A stretch of DNA of 6,741 nt from JBMYZL01 sp965661765 (GCA_965661765.1 CBFIFE010000086.1:1-6741), one strand, 5' to 3'; positions 1 to 6,313 are shown, numbered from the stretch's first letter. Notes: generated by a model from the letters alone, not told the origin. Translations and numbers: made by a program.

Positions 1-777
1 GCCTTGATTGTCGAGGACGACACCCTGCCCGGCGTGGGCTGGTTCCCCTGGGCGGAGCGGATGCTCGACCGGTACAAGGACGACCCCTCGGTGGGGATGG
101 TCTCGGCCCGCAACCCGTTGATCCGTTGGCCTGCCACGGGCAGTGGGCATTTGAAGTCTCGGGTTTCCTTGATTTGGGGCTGGGGGACGTGGGCAGACCG
201 ATGGCAAGCCCACCGCAATAGCCACGGAAGCGGCCGAGGGCCCGATCCCAGTGCCGTCGAACGTCGGTGGGCGGACGTCCCCGAAATCGCCACCTTCCGG
301 GCCTTTCTCGCCGCGACGGACGCCGGCCAGCGCCTTGACACGTGGGACGTGGCTTGGGCGGTGGGGCTGGAGGCCGCGCACCTCAGCAACATCGTGCCCG
401 CGTCGAATTGGGTGGAGAACCTGGGTTTTGACGCGCGCGGAACGCACCTGACGGCGGTGGACGACGTTCGGGGCGGGCTGCCGGGTTTGGCCCCGAATGC
501 GCCAGATGAGCTGCAAGATGCCGGGGAATTTGATGTCCTTTGCATCATGAATGAGCTGATGTGCAATGGTGCGCTGCATGCCCCGCGGCGGTGGAAGATG
601 CTGGCGAGGAATGCGGCGCGCGTGCCACGGCCGGGTGCGGATGCGGCTTGGGCGGCGTTGCTGCTGCCTTTCACGCAGCCTGAGCGGACGATTCGGCTGG
701 TGGATCACCTGCTGGCGCACTGGGTGGGGCCGCTGCCGGAGCCGTTGCTGGAACTGGACCAAACCTTAAGGCCATGA
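1..777 (+). CDS. HlpA-like GT-A fold glycosyltransferase, 5' end missing
   Basis: This is the 3' part of a glycosyltransferase gene; 258 residues are visible, starting inside the coding sequence with no true start in the window. The first residues contain the acidic metal/nucleotide-sugar motif (V-E-D-D, visible residues 4-7) followed by L-P and an aromatic-rich helix. Then come the W-G-W-G-T-W segment (59-64), a D-x-W-D motif (113-116), and N-W-V-E-N-L-G-F with T-H at 148-149. This order matches proteins annotated as hemolytic protein HlpA-like or family 2-like nucleotide-sugar transferases. About 100 C-terminal residues lie beyond the recognisable catalytic part and I do not recognise them. 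The stop overlaps the next start as ATGA (774-777), implying translational coupling with two more GTs. A cytoplasmic transferase for a surface glycan is inferred; donor and acceptor cannot be read. Confidence is high for the fold, low for the substrate. Confidence 0.8.
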   Translation, partial: ALIVEDDTLPGVGWFPWAERMLDRYKDDPSVGMVSARNPLIRWPATGSGHLKSRVSLIWGWGTWADRWQAHRNSHGSGRGPDPSAVERRWADVPEIATFRAFLAATDAGQRLDTWDVAWAVGLEAAHLSNIVPASNWVENLGFDARGTHLTAVDDVRGGLPGLAPNAPDELQDAGEFDVLCIMNELMCNGALHAPRRWKMLARNAARVPRPGADAAWAALLLPFTQPERTIRLVDHLLAHWVGPLPEPLLELDQTLRP

Positions 778-1448
778 CGCCCCACTCCCCGACCGAAAAC
801 GTGGTGGCGATGGTGATTTGCCGAGACGCCGCGGCGACGCTCCCGGCGACGTTGGCGTCGGTGTTGGCCGAGCGGCCCGGGGCCATCATCGTGGCCTGGA
901 CACCCGCCGGTGCGGCGGACGCGACGCCGGCCATCGTGCAGCGGTTGGCCCCCGAGGCGGAGCTGCTCCGGGTGGAGGCGGTCGGGATTGCGGCGGCGCG
1001 GAACGCTGCCGTGGCCGCAGCGCTGGCGCGGGGCAAGCCATTGATGGCCTGGTGCGACGCCGACGACCGGTGGCTCCCTGGCAAGCTCGCGGCGCAGGTG
1101 AAGGTGCTCGCCGCCACGGAAGGTGCGCAATGGTCGGTCACGGCACTCGCCAAACCCGACGGCACCCTCCCCGGTTTCACCCCCTCGACGTGTTTGCTCA
1201 GGACGGAGTTCGTCGAGGCGGTCGGCCCATGGGACACGCGGTTCCACCTCGCGGCGGACCACGACTGGATGGTGCGGGCGCGCCGTTTGGCGGTGCCTGC
1301 CGAGCTCGACGCGGTGCTTGTGGAAAAGGGCATCCACGCGGGCAATGCGTCCCACGATCGCCTGGCCTACCGGCGGGAACTGATGCGGTGGGCGCGGTTG
1401 CAGTCGACCCCCGACGCGACCCCCAACGCAAACCCCGACCAGCGATGA
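774..1448 (+). CDS. Small family 2 glycosyltransferase
   Basis: A 224-residue GT-A fold glycosyltransferase of family GT2, predicted to move a sugar from a nucleotide donor to a growing glycan at the cytoplasmic side of the membrane. It opens with a typical beta strand and helix (V-V-A-M-V-I-C-R-D, 10-18, then a T-L-x-x-T-L-x-S-V helix). G-I-A-A-A-R-N at 71-77 is the GT2 G-x-A-x-A-R-N element. C-D-A-D-D-R-W at 94-100 carries the metal-binding D-x-D and following D-x-W. A-D-H-D-W at 161-165 supplies the likely catalytic acidic residues. There are no membrane segments. At 224 residues it is near the short end for GT2 enzymes and ends with a Pro/Asn/Asp-rich tail. The ATG is chosen because it overlaps the upstream stop (ATGA) and lies just before the first strand; the nearby AAGG is too close to be a good ribosome binding site. 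The stop overlaps the next start the same way. Confidence 0.88.
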   Translation: MTPHSPTENVVAMVICRDAAATLPATLASVLAERPGAIIVAWTPAGAADATPAIVQRLAPEAELLRVEAVGIAAARNAAVAAALARGKPLMAWCDADDRWLPGKLAAQVKVLAATEGAQWSVTALAKPDGTLPGFTPSTCLLRTEFVEAVGPWDTRFHLAADHDWMVRARRLAVPAELDAVLVEKGIHAGNASHDRLAYRRELMRWARLQSTPDATPNANPDQR

Positions 1449-2569
1449 GCCAGCAGCCACTGTCCATCCTGCACGTGGTGCCGCGGCTCAACCGCGGTGG
1501 GGGCGGGGCGAGCGTCCTGCACGAGTGGGCCGCGACGCGCGAGGCGGTCACGCCCGCGTTTTTGTCGCTCGAGCGGGATGTGGACGTGTCGATGCTGCGC
1601 GAGGCGATGCGCCGCCGGATTCGGGTGCACGTGGCCCCGCCGGCCGAGGAGGAGGCGTCCCTGCTGCAGGGGGCGGACGTGGTGGTGGTGCATTTTTGGC
1701 AATGCCCATCCCTCTTCCATTTCTGCAAGCGGCTTCAGGGGCGCAAGCTTCGGCTGATTCTTTACAGTCGGGTGCGGGGCACGACCCCGCCCCAAATCCT
1801 GCATCCTGCCCTCCTCGCCCTGGCCGATGGCTGGATTTCCACAGCGCCCGCCGAATTGCCGTTTCACGGGCCGCAGCTGTGGATGCCGGCGCTGATCGAC
1901 CCGGCCCTGGCCACCGCTGGGCCGCCGGCGCGTCCGGCCAGTCCGTTTGTCGTGGCGCATTGCAACACCCTCAACGCTTCGAAGATGCACCCGGATTTTG
2001 CCGCGCTGCATGAAGGGCACGAGGTGGAGGTGTTCGGGGTGGGCGGCGACGAGGCTGCGCTGGCGGCGTTCCCGCACTTGAGGTTGCAGGGGTTCGTGGC
2101 CAAATGGTGGTCCGCCACCCGTGCCCAAGTCCTGGGCCACCCGCTCCACCCGGCCACCTTTTCCAGCTCGGACAAGGTGGTGCAGGAGGCGATGTTCGCG
2201 GGGCTGCCGGTGGTGCTGTTGGCGCCGACGGGGTTGGGGGCGCTGGTGGGCGATGCCGCCCAAGTGGCACCGGACGCAGGGGCTTATCGCGGGGCGTTGG
2301 ATCGGTTGGCGGGGGATTTGGCATGGCGCAAGTGGTGGGCGGATGCGGGGCTGTCCCACGCCCACGCGCACTTGCATCCCCAAAAGAACGCCTTGCGCCT
2401 CCTCGACTTCTACACGGCCATCCGCTCCTCGCCGGCCACCGAAAAGTCCTTCCCAGTGACGGTGCCGGACTACCTGGCGACGGTCCACCCCGTGGCGGCC
2501 CCTGGCATCGCCGCGTGGCACCTCGACCACGCCGAGGGCGGTCGCCACCACTGGGCGAAGTGGACCTGA
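1445..2569 (+). CDS. GT-B glycosyltransferase (family 4-like)
   Basis: A 374-residue protein with the layout of a GT-B glycosyltransferase. The N-terminal domain starts with S-I-L-H-V-V-P-R-L-N-R-G-G-G (7-20), the usual first strand and glycine loop. A second strand is at V-V-V-V-H-F-W (79-85). The C-terminal donor-binding domain has F-V-V-A-H-C-N (168-174), V-E-V-F-G-V-G-G (194-201) and S-S-S-D-K-V-V-Q-E-A-M-F-A-G-L-P-V-V (240-257). E248 is the second glutamate of the family E-x7-E motif; the first is replaced, with S240 in its place. The open frame runs further upstream, but only as a shadow of the GT2 gene. The ATG at 1445 overlaps the GT2 stop and precedes the first strand, so I use it. 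The tail (about 325-374) is rich in His and Trp and resembles nothing I know. Third gene of the GT operon; substrate unknown. Confidence 0.82.
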   Translation: MSQQPLSILHVVPRLNRGGGGASVLHEWAATREAVTPAFLSLERDVDVSMLREAMRRRIRVHVAPPAEEEASLLQGADVVVVHFWQCPSLFHFCKRLQGRKLRLILYSRVRGTTPPQILHPALLALADGWISTAPAELPFHGPQLWMPALIDPALATAGPPARPASPFVVAHCNTLNASKMHPDFAALHEGHEVEVFGVGGDEAALAAFPHLRLQGFVAKWWSATRAQVLGHPLHPATFSSSDKVVQEAMFAGLPVVLLAPTGLGALVGDAAQVAPDAGAYRGALDRLAGDLAWRKWWADAGLSHAHAHLHPQKNALRLLDFYTAIRSSPATEKSFPVTVPDYLATVHPVAAPGIAAWHLDHAEGGRHHWAKWT

Positions 2570-2587
2570 GGACCTCCACGATTGCGC

Positions 2588-2615
2588 CAAATGTCGCATT
2601 CTTTTCGTACATTTG
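2588..2615. promoter_or_regulatory. Candidate operator: 7-bp inverted repeat before the antitoxin gene
   Basis: CAAATGT (2588-2594) and its exact reverse complement ACATTTG (2609-2615) are separated by 14 bases, with half-site centres 21 bp apart, about two helical turns. The stretch is clearly richer in A+T than the genes around it and ends five bases before the preferred antitoxin ATG. A loose -10-like TACATT (2608-2613) lies across the right arm, but I see no good -35. Xre/ParS-type antitoxins commonly repress their own operon, so a dimer-binding site here is plausible. A 7-bp match could still be chance. Confidence 0.35.
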
Positions 2616-2620
2616 TCCGG

Positions 2621-3124
2621 ATGACAGAGGAACAAGTTTGGGAGCAAGTGACGGAGGGATTTGCGCGGTTGGTGGACGGTGGTGGCGGCGGGTCGCCTTG
2701 GACGGTGGCTGAGTCTGCCGCGTCCTATGGATTTTCGAGCGGTGGCGACATGACTGCGCTCGCCCTGCGGGAGGCGGTGCGTTCCGGGGTGCCTTGGGCG
2801 GTGCTGGAGGCGGCAAAGGCTGCAATGGGTTGGTCGGATGCCGGGCTCGCGCGGTTCTTGCGCGTCTCGGAAAAAACTTTGCAGCGGAGCCGGACGTCGG
2901 GGAAGGCCATGGGCGAGGATGCAGCGGAGAAAATCCTCGACCTCTCTGGGGTGTTGATGAAGGGGCTGGAGGTGTTCGGTGAATGGAACCGGTTTTCGGG
3001 CTGGTTGCGCACACCGGGGCTGTGGTTCGAGAATGGCGTGCCTGAGGAATTGCTGTTCGATGCCATCGGACGGGGGCTGGTGCGAGAGGCCTTGGATCGC
3101 GTGTCCCACGGGATTTGGAACTGA
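2621..3124 (+). CDS. Xre/MbcA/ParS-type antitoxin of a RES toxin-antitoxin pair
   Basis: Antitoxin that would bind and neutralise the RES toxin encoded next and probably repress the operon. With the ATG at 2621 it is 167 residues. A helical region (about 45-70, A-L-R-E-A-V-R-S-G-V-P) leads to a helix-turn-helix at about 72-94 (W-S-D-A-G-L-A-R-F-L-R-V-S-E-K-T-L-Q-R). The C-terminal DUF2384/MbcA-ParS domain follows, with A-L/V-E-V-F-G-like and W-L-R-T-P-G-L motifs and the ending R-V-S-H-G-I-W-N. These are the family hallmarks (TIGR02293-like). The N-terminus has a run of five glycines near residue 20. Alternative starts are TTG 2582 (GAGGA 9 bases upstream) and ATG 2591. I prefer 2621 because codons 2582-2620 have few G/C third positions, unlike the rest of the gene, and because the inverted repeat then sits upstream. 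No Shine-Dalgarno precedes 2621. The family call is firm, the start is not. Confidence 0.88.
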   Translation: MTEEQVWEQVTEGFARLVDGGGGGSPWTVAESAASYGFSSGGDMTALALREAVRSGVPWAVLEAAKAAMGWSDAGLARFLRVSEKTLQRSRTSGKAMGEDAAEKILDLSGVLMKGLEVFGEWNRFSGWLRTPGLWFENGVPEELLFDAIGRGLVREALDRVSHGIWN

Positions 3125-3651
3125 TGCCGATGGACGATCCGACGCACGCAGCGGGCACGAGGCGGTTGTACCGACTGACCGGCGCGCGACACGCGGGCGA
3201 TTTGTCGGGGAAAGGCGCCCGATTGCATCCCGGACGATGGAATCGCCGTGGGGAGGCGGTGATTTACACGTCGACGAGCCGAGCGCTTGCGCTGGCCGAG
3301 GTGACGATGCACATCGCGTGCCACCAAATCCCCCTCGACCTCTCGTGGACGATCCTTGAGGTGCCACAGGCATGGTGGGCGTCGGCGGTTTGTCATGCAG
3401 ATGAGGTGCCGCTCGATTTGCGGGATAGCCGTGCCTTCGGAGCGGCGTGGCGTGCCCATCAAGCGTCACCCCTGCTGAAAGTGCCGTCGGCGACCTTTGC
3501 TGACAGCGCGGGTCTCGCGGATGCCTGCGACTGGAATGTCGTCATTCACGCAGAGCACCCTCAGGTTCAGCGAGAATTGCGGTGCGTCGAGGTGCGGCCG
3601 TTTGCCGTCGATGCGCGGTTTCACCGGCGCATGCTCGGGCAAGGGACATGA
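3124..3651 (+). CDS. RES-domain toxin (NAD+-degrading)
   Basis: Toxin partner of the preceding antitoxin, 175 residues and nearly all RES domain. Characterised RES toxins (RES-Xre pairs, mycobacterial MbcT) deplete cellular NAD+ by hydrolysis or phosphorolysis, arresting growth. The defining residues are present: an N-terminal L-Y-R (15-17), G-R-W-N (37-40), V-I-Y-T-S (46-50), A-L-A-L-A-E (54-59) with E59 the conserved Glu, then H63. V-P-S-A (120-123) has S122 as the conserved Ser, and W-N-V-V-I-H-A-E-H-P (137-146) matches the family's N-x-x-I-N-P-x-H-P segment, with His for the usual Asn. No core residue looks lost, so it is probably active. The ATG at 3124 shares its A with the antitoxin stop (TGATG), the usual coupling in these pairs; ATG 3130 is an alternative. 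It ends only 6 bp from the convergent SGNH gene. Confidence 0.9.
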   Translation: MPMDDPTHAAGTRRLYRLTGARHAGDLSGKGARLHPGRWNRRGEAVIYTSTSRALALAEVTMHIACHQIPLDLSWTILEVPQAWWASAVCHADEVPLDLRDSRAFGAAWRAHQASPLLKVPSATFADSAGLADACDWNVVIHAEHPQVQRELRCVEVRPFAVDARFHRRMLGQGT

Positions 3652-3657
3652 AGGCAG

Positions 3658-4716
3658 TCAAAGGTTGTCAATCGCCGCCACAAACGCTTGGGCCAGCACC
3701 GCGGACATCTGTTCGGCTCCGGTTTTGTTCAAATGACCGCCATCGAATTTGTTTTCACGCAGGTAAAATTCGGGGTGGCGATCGGGATCAGCGATGTCGA
3801 GGAAATGCCCTTTCGGCAACGTGTGCCCGAGCTGCAAAACCCTCAGGTTGCGCTGGGGACTTCCGGGAACCGCGACGAAGATGACGTGGACGCCTTTGGC
3901 TTTGCCCAGATCAATCATTCGCTTCAACCGGCAAAGCTGTACATCTTCCGCGTGCACCGGTCGGGCGATGTCTTGTGGATCAATGGCGTTGGGCAGGGCC
4001 AGTGGGGTTTGGCCCAAGTTCTCCATCCGTCGTCGAAGCCCCTTGCTTTTCGTGAAGGCCAATTCGTCATCAAGGGCTACCCATCCGTGGTGCCATCTGA
4101 GCATGGTCGCCATTTCTGCATCGCAGCGTTTGCCAGCCAGCACTGAAAGCACCCTGCGATGATTGAGGCACAACGTTCTGGCGATGAAACTTTTGACGGC
4201 AAACCGCACCCCCTTCAGTCGCTTGTGCCACTTGATGCTTTTCTGAAGGGCCGCCAGACTGCAGAATCGCAACTCACGGAGATTCATGAAATAACTTCCA
4301 TTGGCCGACTGCCAAAACCCCGGAAACCCCGGTGGGCTGCCCAAACGCACATTCGTCAATTCCACAAACATCCACTTCAGGCTGTCGGAAGGGGCGCTTT
4401 TTTCCAGGACGTGTTCGGCGATGGTGAAGCTCTCCGGGCTGAAGGTCCCGGGCGCCCCGAGGTTGTAGCTGCTGACGCGGATGCCGCGGGCTTGGGCGAC
4501 GGAATCGAAGACCGCCGGGCTGAACTGGCGGTAGATGTGGCTGGAGCCGAAGGCGGCCGCGTTGTACGACTTGGAGGGCGTGGCTTGGGACCAAATGTGC
4601 ATCTTCTCGGCCAACTCAGGTTTGGCCCAACCCACTGGTGCCCACTGGTGAAGCCCCCAACTGAGCATCAAGAACAGGGTCATCCCCAGGCTTGCGTGCA
4701 GGAGAAATCGGCGCAT
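3658..4716 (-). CDS. Membrane-anchored SGNH-fold protein partnered with MBOAT
   Basis: A 352-residue protein likely to act outside the cytoplasmic membrane in O-acylation of a glycan with the MBOAT enzyme encoded just upstream. Residues about 4-20 form a hydrophobic signal anchor (R-R-F-L-L-H... L-F-L-M-L-S-W). A-F-G-S-S-H-I-Y-R-Q-F-S-P (55-67) is SGNH block I, with S59 the probable nucleophile in a G-S-S rather than G-D-S setting. D-G-G-H-L-N (325-330) near the C-terminus supplies the D-x-x-H of block V (D325, H328), completing a Ser-His-Asp triad. The fold resembles the AlgJ/AlgX and DltD-like helpers encoded beside MBOATs. It starts 1 nt after the MBOAT stop (TGA-C-ATG), so the two are surely co-transcribed. 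Its base composition is lower in G+C than the GT genes (two 60-base samples: 47% and 53%). A 10-bp tandem repeat lies over codons 23-29. Acyl transfer versus esterase activity cannot be told apart here. Confidence 0.82.
   Translation of the reverse strand: MRRFLLHASLGMTLFLMLSWGLHQWAPVGWAKPELAEKMHIWSQATPSKSYNAAAFGSSHIYRQFSPAVFDSVAQARGIRVSSYNLGAPGTFSPESFTIAEHVLEKSAPSDSLKWMFVELTNVRLGSPPGFPGFWQSANGSYFMNLRELRFCSLAALQKSIKWHKRLKGVRFAVKSFIARTLCLNHRRVLSVLAGKRCDAEMATMLRWHHGWVALDDELAFTKSKGLRRRMENLGQTPLALPNAIDPQDIARPVHAEDVQLCRLKRMIDLGKAKGVHVIFVAVPGSPQRNLRVLQLGHTLPKGHFLDIADPDRHPEFYLRENKFDGGHLNKTGAEQMSAVLAQAFVAAIDNL
4631..4650. repeat. Perfect 10-bp tandem duplication in the SGNH gene
   Basis: Two exact adjacent copies of CCCACTGGTG. 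On the coding (minus) strand they cover codons 23-29 just after the signal anchor and are read in different frames, giving H-Q-W then A-P-V-G. Because 10 is not a multiple of 3, gaining or losing one copy would shift the frame early in the protein. Confidence 0.9.
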
Positions 4717-4717
4717 G

Positions 4718-6184
4718 TCAGAACTGAAAATAAATGAACGTTTGTCCCCGGTCGAAGTGCATGAGGCTGAGCAGCATCAGGACCAGCATGGCCGCCCAGC
4801 GCAGCGGCCGCCCTGACGGTTCGCGCAACCGTGCGGTCCAGCGGCGGTTTTGAAGAAGGGCTTCGCTGACCACAAGCACCGGAATCCAGATCAAATCGGT
4901 GGTTTTCACAGTGGTCATCGGCATCTCGTCGCTGGGCATTCGGCTGAAGCCTTGCAAATACGTCAGGGCGTGCTCGAGGCTGTCGGCCCGGAAGAACACC
5001 CACGCGACGGTCACGGCCGCGAAGGTCCAGGCCATGCCTGCGAACTCCCTTGCGGTGGGCAGACCTTTGATTTCATCGGTATTGCGCCGGTTGCGACCGG
5101 CGAGCAGCAATGGGAGGAACAGCAGGGCGTGAACCAAGCCCCAGGCGAGGAAGGTCCAGTTCGCGCCATGCCAAAACCCAGAGACGAGAAAGATTGCGAA
5201 GGTGTTCCGGACGGCTTTCCACTTGCCCACACGCGACCCCCCGAGCGGAATGTAGAGGTAGTCGCGGAACCAGGTCGACAGCGAGATGTGCCAGCGCCGC
5301 CAAAACTCCGCAATGTCCCGTGCGAAGTACGGGGTCCGGAAATTCGTCATGAGGCGGATGCCGAAGAGCCTTGCGGTGCCGATGGCGATGTCGCTGTAGC
5401 CGCTGAAATCCCCATAAATCTGGAAGGCGAAGAGGACCGCACCGATAGCGAGTGTCGGCGCGGGCAGCGTTTCGTGATGCGCAAAAATGTCGTCGACGTA
5501 GAGCGCGCAGGTGTCGGCCACAACGACCTTTTTGAACATCCCCCACAAAATCAAGCGCAGGCCGGAGACGGCTTCCTCGTAGTGAAATTGTCGTTTGTGC
5601 TGGATTTGGGGCAAGAGCTTGGATGCGCGCTCGATGGGTCCTGCGACGAGCTGAGGGAAGAAGCTGACGAAGGCGCCGAAGGCGATGAGGTCTTTTGTCG
5701 GTTCGAGCTGGCGGCGGTAGATGTCAATGGAATAGCTGAGCGTCTGGAAGGTGTAGAAACTGATGCCGACGGGCAGGATGATTTGCAGGGTGGAGGCATG
5801 CATGGTGACGCCAGCCGCCGCCCAGGCGTCGACCCAGCTCTCGATGAAAAAGTTCGCGTATTTGAAATAGCCGAGGAGGCCGAGGTTGACGACGAGGCTG
5901 ATGGCGAGCCACCATTTCGCGGTGCGGCTTCGTGCCTTCGGGTCTGCGTCTCTCGGAATCTCGCGGGTGTTGGCTTTCGCGATTTGCAACCCCACGGTGT
6001 AGTCCACGAGGGTGGAGAAGGCGATGAGGCCGAGAAAACGAGCATCCCACCAGCCGTAAAACAGGTAGGAGGCGGCGAGCAAGAGGAGGTTTTGGGCGTG
6101 CAGCAGCGCTCGCCCGTTGATCGCCCAGTAGGCCGCAAAAACGAGAGGCAAGAAAAGGAGGAACTCGGCGGAGTTGAACAGCAT
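4718..6184 (-). CDS. MBOAT-family membrane O-acyltransferase (AlgI-like)
   Basis: A polytopic membrane protein of 488 residues, the usual length for bacterial AlgI-type MBOATs, which pass acyl groups (often acetyl) across the membrane to exported polysaccharides. The start M-L-F-N-S-A-E-F-L-L-F-L-P is the classic family N-terminus, so I start at 6184; the frame stays open to an ATG at 6265, but that would only add a low-complexity M-A-M-A-M-A-M-A leader. About 11-13 hydrophobic segments are visible. Signature motifs are F-F-P-Q-L-V-A-G-P-I-E-R (175-186), Y-G-D-F-S-G-Y-S-D-I-A-I-G (257-269), F-W-R-R-W-H-I-S-L-S-T-W-F-R-D-Y-L-Y-I-P-L-G-G (294-316, H299), and S-G-F-W-H-G-A-N-W-T-F (335-345) with H339 the expected catalytic His. 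The SGNH partner follows after 1 nt. No alginate genes are visible, so the acceptor is unknown, perhaps the glycan made by the nearby GTs. No Shine-Dalgarno is evident. Confidence 0.93.
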   Translation of the reverse strand: MLFNSAEFLLFLPLVFAAYWAINGRALLHAQNLLLLAASYLFYGWWDARFLGLIAFSTLVDYTVGLQIAKANTREIPRDADPKARSRTAKWWLAISLVVNLGLLGYFKYANFFIESWVDAWAAAGVTMHASTLQIILPVGISFYTFQTLSYSIDIYRRQLEPTKDLIAFGAFVSFFPQLVAGPIERASKLLPQIQHKRQFHYEEAVSGLRLILWGMFKKVVVADTCALYVDDIFAHHETLPAPTLAIGAVLFAFQIYGDFSGYSDIAIGTARLFGIRLMTNFRTPYFARDIAEFWRRWHISLSTWFRDYLYIPLGGSRVGKWKAVRNTFAIFLVSGFWHGANWTFLAWGLVHALLFLPLLLAGRNRRNTDEIKGLPTAREFAGMAWTFAAVTVAWVFFRADSLEHALTYLQGFSRMPSDEMPMTTVKTTDLIWIPVLVVSEALLQNRRWTARLREPSGRPLRWAAMLVLMLLSLMHFDRGQTFIYFQF

Positions 6185-6242
6185 CGCTGTCAAATTACGC
6201 AGTTGTGCGCCGGCAGGTTGCGTTCCATCGGCAGGGACTATG

Positions 6243-6266
6243 GCCATCGCCATCGCCATCGCCATG
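6243..6266. repeat. Hexanucleotide tandem repeat (GCCATC, four units)
   Basis: Three exact GCCATC units are followed by GCCATG, 23 of 24 bases matching. On the minus strand it reads as successive ATG-GCG codons in frame with the MBOAT gene and ending 58 bases before its preferred ATG, so it offers several in-frame ATGs (6265, 6259, 6253, 6247). Changes in unit number would keep the frame. Whether it is translated or only spacer DNA cannot be told from the sequence. Confidence 0.9.
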
Positions 6267-6291
6267 GACTTGGGCGGCGGGCGCCTGGGAT

Positions 6292-6313
6292 GTTTAACTT
6301 GCGTTCAACTCGC
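6292..6313. repeat. Imperfect 11-bp tandem repeat before the sulfotransferase start
   Basis: GTTTAACTTGC (6292-6302) is followed directly by GTTCAACTCGC (6303-6313), 9 of 11 positions identical and about one helical turn apart. The first copy contains the weak -10 candidate, and the pair ends six bases before the ATG. It could be a regulator site or chance similarity. Confidence 0.5.

Noticed and set aside
818..1444. Upstream extension of the GT-B frame over the GT2 gene
   Set aside because: The translation is Arg/Gly-rich and out of frame with a clear GT2 protein; the GT-B fold begins just after ATG 1445.
671..1460. Two minus-strand frames of 224 and 251 codons opposite the GT2 gene
   Set aside because: Ala/Ser- and Arg-rich shadows without domain signatures.
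2562..2577. Small GGACCTGA/GGACCTCC repeat and GAGG/CCTC palindrome at the end of the GT-B gene
   Set aside because: The stems are only 4 bp and no U-tract follows, so neither a terminator nor an attachment site is supported.
1971..3158. A 395-codon minus-strand open frame
   Set aside because: Pro/Arg/Ser-rich low-complexity translation with no motifs, antisense to the GT-B and antitoxin genes.
1367..3469. A 700-codon open frame on the minus strand across the GT-B, antitoxin and toxin genes
   Set aside because: Its translation is Arg/Pro/His-rich with no recognisable domain, and it lies antisense to three well-supported genes. Long spurious frames are expected in G+C-rich DNA.
3688..4737. 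Plus-strand frames opposite the SGNH gene
   Set aside because: They lack motifs, while the minus-strand protein has both SGNH catalytic blocks and a signal anchor.
6185..6265. N-terminal extension of the MBOAT to ATG 6265 as the main start
   Set aside because: It would add a Met-Ala repeat leader, and the standard family N-terminus begins at 6184. Kept only as an alternative in the findings.
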